Of a stretch of 10,234 nucleotides of DNA, positions 5,514 to 10,234 are shown piece after piece. Under the pieces are notes generated by a model, which worked only from the letters and a program-made list of their open reading frames with translations, searched no databases and was not told the DNA's origin. The translations under genes were made by a program, and so were the position numbers. Position 1 is the first letter of the stretch. Every line of letters starts with the position of its first letter. The DNA comes from Mariprofundus sp. UBA1536 (GTDB lineage: Bacteria; Pseudomonadota; Zetaproteobacteria; Mariprofundales; Mariprofundaceae): positions 1-10,234 of the forward strand of contig DCPU01000012.1 of the NCBI GenBank assembly GCA_002323245.1, in the 5' to 3' direction.

Positions 5514-6575
5514 ATGTCGGATAACAAATCAAAAGCTTTAGAAACAGCATTGGCCCAAATCGAAAAACAATTCGGTAAAGGCACGATTATGCGCATGGGC
5601 GATCAAGCCCGCGTGGACATTGATGTGATTGGCTCTGGCTCATTGGCGCTGGATGCAGCCTTGGGCATAGGCGGCTATCCGCGCGGCCGCATTATTGAAA
5701 TTTATGGCCCTGAATCATCGGGTAAAACCACACTTGCCTTGCATGCTGTGGCTGAAGCACAAAAAGCAGGCGGCAAAGCAGCATTTATTGATGCTGAACA
5801 TGCTTTAGATCCTGATTACGCTGAAAAATTGGGCGTGAATGTGGATGATTTGTTGCTTTCGCAACCCGATTGCGGCGAACAGGCTTTGGAAATCGTGGAT
5901 ATGTTGACCCGCTCAGGCGCATTGGATGTATTGGTTGTGGATTCTGTGGCGGCTTTGACCCCACGCGCAGAGCTCGATGGTGATATGGGCGACTCACATA
6001 TGGGCTTGCAAGCGCGTTTGATGTCTCAAGCTTTGCGTAAGCTCACTTCTGCGATTTCGCGCACCAATACCACCGTGATTTTCATCAACCAAATTCGCAT
6101 GAAAATCGGCGTGATGTTTGGTAACCCAGAAACCACTACTGGTGGTAATGCTTTGAAATTCTACGCATCAGTTCGTCTAGATGTGCGCCGCACTGGATCG
6201 ATTAAAAAAGGCGAAGATGTGTTGGGTAATGATACCAAAGTGAAAGTGGTGAAAAATAAAATGGCACCGCCATTTAAGTTGGCAACCTTCTCGATTATGT
6301 ATGGCGAAGGCATCTCACGCGTAGGTGAAGTGGTTGATTTGGGCGTTGAGTATGGCCATGTGAAGAAAAGTGGCGCCTGGTATGCCATTGGTGATGAACG
6401 CATTGGCCAAGGCCGCGATAACGCCATTACGTTTTTAAAAGAACACCCTGATTTATTGGCCGATGTAGAGCTTAAAGTGCGCGCTGAATTGGGCATTGTG
6501 ACCAAAGAAGAAAAGGCCGCCAATCGCGCCGAAAAAAATGCAGCAAAAGTGAAGGATGACCAACCAGCCAGCTGA
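5514..6575 (+). CDS. recA: Recombinase RecA
   Basis: RecA forms ATP-dependent filaments on single-stranded DNA, drives strand exchange and triggers LexA self-cleavage in the SOS response. The protein is 353 residues, the same as E. coli RecA. I start at ATG 5514 (MSDNKSKALETAL), the family-typical N-terminus, with AAGGA 10 nt upstream; an in-frame TTG at 5490 would add eight residues and has no ribosome site. Walker A GPESSGKT is at residues 65-72, Walker B is LVVDSVAAL, and the L2 region NQIRMKIGVMFGNPETTTGGNALKFY is conserved in pieces I can recognise. The C-terminus is Lys/Glu/Asp-rich as expected. It heads a recA-recX-alaS operon, with recX overlapping its last 20 nt. Confidence 0.98.
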   Translation: MSDNKSKALETALAQIEKQFGKGTIMRMGDQARVDIDVIGSGSLALDAALGIGGYPRGRIIEIYGPESSGKTTLALHAVAEAQKAGGKAAFIDAEHALDPDYAEKLGVNVDDLLLSQPDCGEQALEIVDMLTRSGALDVLVVDSVAALTPRAELDGDMGDSHMGLQARLMSQALRKLTSAISRTNTTVIFINQIRMKIGVMFGNPETTTGGNALKFYASVRLDVRRTGSIKKGEDVLGNDTKVKVVKNKMAPPFKLATFSIMYGEGISRVGEVVDLGVEYGHVKKSGAWYAIGDERIGQGRDNAITFLKEHPDLLADVELKVRAELGIVTKEEKAANRAEKNAAKVKDDQPAS

Positions 6576-7041
6576 CGCCAACAAAGCCGAACAGCGAGAA
6601 GCCCTCGCTGTGGCGGTGCGGGCGCTGGGTGTACGTGAGCATAATGAGCTTGAGCTTCGCGAGAAACTTAAGCAGCGCAATTACGATGGCATCATTATTG
6701 ATAACGTGATTGAGCAGCTCAAACACTATGATTATTTGAATGAGCATCGGTATGCAGAATCATTTTTGCGCTCGCGCTTAAATAAGGGCGAAACGCCAAG
6801 GGCAGCAGCATACAAAGCCAGGCAGCGTGGCGCTGATGCAGAAGCATTGCAGCTAGCGATTGAGGAAGCAGAAGGGCATTTTGATGCTTTTGATGCGTGC
6901 AAAACAGTATTGGATAAACGTGATCCCGCAGGATTACGAAAACATGACCAGCGCGTATGGCAACGCCAAATGCGCTATTTGCAAAGCAAGGGATACGATA
7001 TATCCACCATTTTGCAGGTTATGAATGAGGATAAAGCATGA
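6556..7041 (+). CDS. recX: RecA regulatory protein RecX
   Basis: RecX binds RecA filaments and limits their activity. The product is 161 residues, all-helical in appearance, with the family repeats REHNELELREKLKQR, LKHYDYLNEHRYAESFLRSR, KGETPRAAAYKARQRG and the C-terminal RQMRYLQSKGYD. The start at ATG 6556 overlaps recA by 20 nt and has GAAGG directly abutting the codon, too close for a normal ribosome site. Translation is therefore probably coupled to recA, or begins at a downstream GTG such as 6610. Its stop overlaps the alaS start as ATGA (7038-7041), which ties the three genes into one transcript. The recA-recX-alaS order supports the name. Confidence 0.93.
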   Translation: MTNQPADANKAEQREALAVAVRALGVREHNELELREKLKQRNYDGIIIDNVIEQLKHYDYLNEHRYAESFLRSRLNKGETPRAAAYKARQRGADAEALQLAIEEAEGHFDAFDACKTVLDKRDPAGLRKHDQRVWQRQMRYLQSKGYDISTILQVMNEDKA

Positions 7042-9653
7042 AAACATCGGATATTCGCAAGAAGTTTCTTGGGTATTTTGCAGGGCATGGCCATGAGATT
7101 GTCGAATCAAGCTCATTGGTTCCGCATGGCGACCCGACGTTGATGTTTACCAATGCTGGCATGGTGCAATTTAAACATGTGTTTTTGGGCAATGAAACGC
7201 GCAGTTATGTGCGCGCGACAACCAGCCAAAAATGCGTACGCGCCGGCGGCAAACACAACGACTTGGAAAATGTGGGCCACACCGCCCGTCATCACACCTT
7301 CTTTGAAATGCTCGGCAACTTCTCCTTTGGCGATTATTTCAAGAAGGAAGCTATTGATTTTGCCTGGGAATTCCTAACCGTTGAATTAGCTTTGGAAAAA
7401 GATCGTTTGTTTATTACCGTCTTTGAAGAAGATGATGAAGCTTATGCTTTGTGGACCAAAGGTATTGGCATCCCAGCTGATAAAATTGCTCGCATTGGTG
7501 CCAAAGACAATTTCTGGAGCATGGGTGATACAGGCCCTTGTGGTCCTTGTTCGGAAATCTTTTATGATCATGGTGCAGATGTGTGGGGCGGCCCTCCGGG
7601 TTCACCGGAAGAAGATGGCGATCGTTTTATCGAAATTTGGAATTTGGTGTTTATGCAATACGACCGCGATGCATCAGGCGCACTCAATCCGCTGCCCAAA
7701 CCATCAGTAGATACGGGTATGGGTTTGGAGCGTGTAGCAGCAGTGCTGCAGCATCAACACAACAACTACAGCATTGATTTATTTCAACATTTAATCGCCG
7801 CAGCATGCAAAGAAACAGGCATCAAGTTTGGCGATAACAAAGAACAAGACGTAAGCCTTCGCGTGCTTGCTGATCATTTGCGCTCAGTGTCGTTTCTGCT
7901 TGCTGATGGTGTATTGCCAAGCAATGAGGGTCGCGGCTTTGTTTTGCGCCGCATTTTGCGCAGAGCTTGCCGTCATGGTCGTTTATTGGGCAAAAAAGAA
8001 GCCTTTATTTTCAAATTGGTGCAAGCCTTAGTGGATGAAATGGGCGATCATTTCGAAGAGCTTAAACAAGGCCAAGGCAATATTGAGCAAGTCATTCGTA
8101 TTGAAGAAGAGCGTTTTATCAAAACTTTGGATAAGGGTTTAACGCTGGTTGAGCATGCTGCCAAAGAAGCGGGTAAGGGCGGCACGATTCCGGGCAAAAC
8201 ATTATTCTCACTCTACGATACCTTTGGTTTCCCCACCGATTTAACTGCCGACATTCTCAAAGGCCAAGATATCCATTTGGATATGGATGGTTTTGAAGTG
8301 TGCATGGAAGAGCAGCGCACCCGCGCACGCGCAGCATGGGGCGGCTCAGGCGAAGCGGCATTACCAAAAGCGGTGTTTGAAATTCGCGAGCAACATGGCG
8401 CAACGGACTTTTTGGGTTATACAACCCTCGTGGCAGAAGGCGCAATTTCTGGCCTGATTCAAGGCGAAGAGGCTGTTCTAACACTGAAAACTGGCGAAAA
8501 AGGCTGGTTAATCAGCAATCAAACCCCGTTTTATGCCGAATCAGGCGGCCAAGCTGGTGATACAGGCTTGATTACCACCCAAGATGCCATGTTTGAAGTG
8601 TTTGATACCAAAAAAGTATTGTCTGATTTGTTTGTGCATATTGGTAAAGTCACCAAGGGTTCATTCACCGTTGGCGGCACAGCTCATTTCCAAGTGTTGG
8701 GTCCGCGCCGCAATGCGATTGCTTGCAACCACACAGCTACGCATTTGATGCATAAAGTGTTGCGTGATGTGCTTGGCGAACATGTGAAACAAGCCGGCTC
8801 TTTGGTCAATGCTGAGCGTTTGCGTTTTGATTTTAACCATCATGAACCCGTAAGTGCAGCGCAAAAAGCTGAAATCGAAGCCATTGTGAACCAGGAAATT
8901 TGGAAAAATAAAGCTGTTGAAACCAAGCTGATGACCCAGGATGAAGCTGTGGCTTCTGGGGCGATGGCCTTGTTTGGCGAGAAATATGGCGATGAAGTGC
9001 GCGTGGTTTCAGCAGGCTTCTCCACCGAACTTTGCGGCGGCACGCATGTGTCGCGCACGGGTGATATCGGTTTGTTCCGCATTCTTTCTGAGACAGGCAT
9101 TGCAGCAGGCGTTCGCCGCATTGAAGCAGTCACCAATCAAGGCGCGTATCAAAGTTACATTCAAGATGCCAACGCGCTAAATGAAGTAGCAGGCAAACTC
9201 AAAGTGCGCCCTGTTGAATCTTCTGAAGCTGTAGCCTCCTTGCAAAGCAAGCTCAAAGACACCGAAAAAGAACTGCAATCAGTCAAAGCCAAAGCATCGA
9301 CTGGCATCCTTGATGATTTGATTCAGACCGCCGTGGAAGTAAACGGTATTAAATTGCTAAGCGCCGAAGTGAAAGGCGTGGCAGATATGCGTGATTTCAT
9401 GGACAAAGCAAAAAACAAAATGAAATCGGGCGTGATTGTTTTCGGTCAAATCAACGGTGATAAAGTGCAACTTGTTGCAGGTGTCACCGCAGATTTGGTC
9501 GGCACCTACAACGCAGGCAACATCGTACGCGAAGTCGCCATCATCTGCGGCGGCAAAGGCGGCGGCAAACCCGATTTAGCTATGGCAGGTGGTACAGATC
9601 CAGCGAAACTCAAAGAAGCCTTAGCAGCAGTGTCTGGGTTTATCCAAGCTTAA
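7038..9653 (+). CDS. alaS: Alanine--tRNA ligase
   Basis: AlaRS charges tRNA-Ala in the cytoplasm and clears misacylated Ser/Gly. The protein is 871 residues (E. coli about 876). The class II catalytic domain opens with SDIRKKFLGYF and includes the motif-2 region HTFFEMLGNFSFGDYF and motif-3 region GRGFVLRRILRRACRHGR. The editing domain carries the metal ligands H565 and H569 (NHTATHLMH) and C666/H670 in LCGGTH. The C-terminal DHHA1-like part ends with GGKGGGKPDLAMAGG. Nothing is missing. It starts at ATG 7038 by a 4-nt overlap with recX, so translational coupling is likely, and it is followed by a terminator that closes the operon. Confidence 0.98.
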   Translation: MKTSDIRKKFLGYFAGHGHEIVESSSLVPHGDPTLMFTNAGMVQFKHVFLGNETRSYVRATTSQKCVRAGGKHNDLENVGHTARHHTFFEMLGNFSFGDYFKKEAIDFAWEFLTVELALEKDRLFITVFEEDDEAYALWTKGIGIPADKIARIGAKDNFWSMGDTGPCGPCSEIFYDHGADVWGGPPGSPEEDGDRFIEIWNLVFMQYDRDASGALNPLPKPSVDTGMGLERVAAVLQHQHNNYSIDLFQHLIAAACKETGIKFGDNKEQDVSLRVLADHLRSVSFLLADGVLPSNEGRGFVLRRILRRACRHGRLLGKKEAFIFKLVQALVDEMGDHFEELKQGQGNIEQVIRIEEERFIKTLDKGLTLVEHAAKEAGKGGTIPGKTLFSLYDTFGFPTDLTADILKGQDIHLDMDGFEVCMEEQRTRARAAWGGSGEAALPKAVFEIREQHGATDFLGYTTLVAEGAISGLIQGEEAVLTLKTGEKGWLISNQTPFYAESGGQAGDTGLITTQDAMFEVFDTKKVLSDLFVHIGKVTKGSFTVGGTAHFQVLGPRRNAIACNHTATHLMHKVLRDVLGEHVKQAGSLVNAERLRFDFNHHEPVSAAQKAEIEAIVNQEIWKNKAVETKLMTQDEAVASGAMALFGEKYGDEVRVVSAGFSTELCGGTHVSRTGDIGLFRILSETGIAAGVRRIEAVTNQGAYQSYIQDANALNEVAGKLKVRPVESSEAVASLQSKLKDTEKELQSVKAKASTGILDDLIQTAVEVNGIKLLSAEVKGVADMRDFMDKAKNKMKSGVIVFGQINGDKVQLVAGVTADLVGTYNAGNIVREVAIICGGKGGGKPDLAMAGGTDPAKLKEALAAVSGFIQA

Positions 9654-9676
9654 ACACAAACGTTACAACGCATCAC

Positions 9677-9713
9677 AAGCCCTCGCTTTTTCACAAAAGA
9701 GGGGGGCTTTTTT
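9677..9713 (+). terminator. Rho-independent terminator after alaS
   Basis: AAGCCCTC (9677-9684) pairs with GAGGGGGGCTT (9699-9709), with a small G bulge and an A/T-rich loop, followed by a run of T (9708-9713). It lies 24 nt after the alaS stop and should end the recA-recX-alaS transcript. Confidence 0.85.
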
Positions 9714-9763
9714 AATCAGAGTTTTTGCAAATTTGTCATTAACTTCAATGGAAAGTGATTCCG

Positions 9764-9791
9764 TTGAGAGGATAGATGCTGATTGGATAAA
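9764..9791 (+). promoter_or_regulatory. Possible sigma-70 promoter for the DpnI-family gene
   Basis: TTGAGA (9764-9769) and GATAAA (9786-9791) are separated by 16 nt and match the -35 and -10 consensus at 5/6 and 4/6 positions. They lie about 70 bp before the preferred ATG at 9859 and after the alaS terminator, where a promoter is needed. The prediction is by eye and weak. Confidence 0.3.
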
Positions 9792-9858
9792 CGAATGGAT
9801 CAGTAGGTACTATCTCTGTAGTCTTCCAACAATTTACATGTACAAGCTGAGTATCGAA

Positions 9859-10230
9859 ATGAATCTAGCCTTTGATTTATCACTAGCAAAAGGATACACG
9901 AGTCAATCGCAAATTGCCCGTGTCCTAACAGAAGATTGGATGAGCAGAAATAGTTATTGCCCTAATTGTGGCACTGACCAGCTGAATCAATTTAAGAACA
10001 ACCTCCCCGTTGCAGATTTTTATTGCGGTGTCTGTGCGCATCAGTTTGAATTAAAAAGTAAACTTGGACCGTCTATGGGTAAAAAAATTGTTGATGGTGC
10101 TTATGAATCTATGATTAAAAGAATACAAGCGATAGATAATCCAAATTTCTTTTTCTTAACGTATCTTCGATCTACCTGGTCTGTAGATAATTTAATGATT
10201 ATTCCAAAACACCGCGGATTCAACTTGTAA
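9859..10230 (+). pseudogene. DpnI-family restriction endonuclease (methyl-GATC specific), 3' end lost
   Basis: Members of this family (DpnI; Dam-replacing protein of Neisseria) cut GATC only when adenine is methylated. Starting at ATG 9859, key residues fall at the same numbers I recall for DpnI: zinc cysteines C34/C37 and C56/C59, and catalytic D53, E64, K66 (PVADFYC, FELKSK). ARVLTEDW, DGAYESMIKRIQA and NPNFFFLTY are also family hallmarks. The frame stays open upstream (to TTG 9733 or ATG 9748), but those residues do not look like the family. Homology stops after IPKH (about residue 118), and the frame ends four codons beyond RG at TAA 10228. That leaves 123 residues against about 254, so the end of the nuclease domain and the methyl-DNA-binding winged helix are absent. 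The region is AT-richer than alaS, suggesting transfer. The product is probably inactive. Confidence 0.85.
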
Positions 10231-10234
10231 GTGC
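10216..10234. mobile_element. Possible terminus of an IS30-family element (continues beyond window)
   Basis: GATTCAACTTGTAAGTGC (10217-10234) resembles the IS30 terminal sequence as I remember it (GATTCAATTGGTCAACGC), about 13 of 18 identical. It begins right where DpnI homology ends and supplies the premature stop codon. The element body would lie past the window, so this is only a suggestion. Confidence 0.3.

Noticed and set aside
1..10234. CRISPR array, tRNA or rRNA genes
   Set aside because: No regularly spaced repeats and no tRNA- or rRNA-like sequence were seen on either strand.

Overview
The window is chromosomal DNA from a Gram-negative bacterium, most likely a proteobacterium. The gene order recA-recX-alaS is typical of Gammaproteobacteria and some relatives. 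Several products carry Sec or lipoprotein signal peptides, and hand counts of a few lines put the core genes in the high 40s % GC. I cannot fix the genus from sequence alone; beta- and zetaproteobacteria are not excluded.

Region 1 (2-1396, + strand) holds the 3' part of an msrA-msrB fusion gene. A second, stand-alone msrB follows 12 bases later. Together they repair both S- and R-methionine sulfoxide. The fused MsrB domain has lost its structural zinc cysteines, while the stand-alone MsrB keeps them.

Region 2 (1397-2061) contains a strong hairpin terminator at 1592-1618 and, on the minus strand, a 68-residue lipoprotein. About 29% of the mature part of this lipoprotein is methionine, with MxxDx-type repeats. 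The divergent spacer holds a striking 34-bp dyad at 1934-1967, built of four TATCAC/GTGATA half sites at an 11-bp period. This is the layout expected for an OmpR/PhoB-type regulator.

Region 3 (2065-4896, + strand) is a tightly packed operon: an OmpR-family response regulator, its membrane histidine kinase and a secreted FecR-domain protein. A convergent minus-strand gene (4917-5342) encodes a periplasmic DUF4399 protein.

Region 4 (5514-9653, + strand) is the housekeeping operon recA-recX-alaS, with genes overlapping by 20 and 4 nt. It ends in a terminator at 9677-9713.

Region 5 (9714-10234) is visibly AT-richer and holds a DpnI-family restriction gene (specific for methylated GATC) with an intact catalytic site. 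Its reading frame leaves the family after about residue 118. The last ~18 bases resemble an IS30-family terminus, so the gene is probably interrupted at the window edge.

The most interesting hypothesis is that regions 1-3 form an envelope methionine-redox (or metal/oxidant stress) module. It would combine a Met-rich surface or periplasmic scavenger, the enzymes that re-reduce Met sulfoxide, and a two-component system whose probable operator sits between itself and the scavenger gene.
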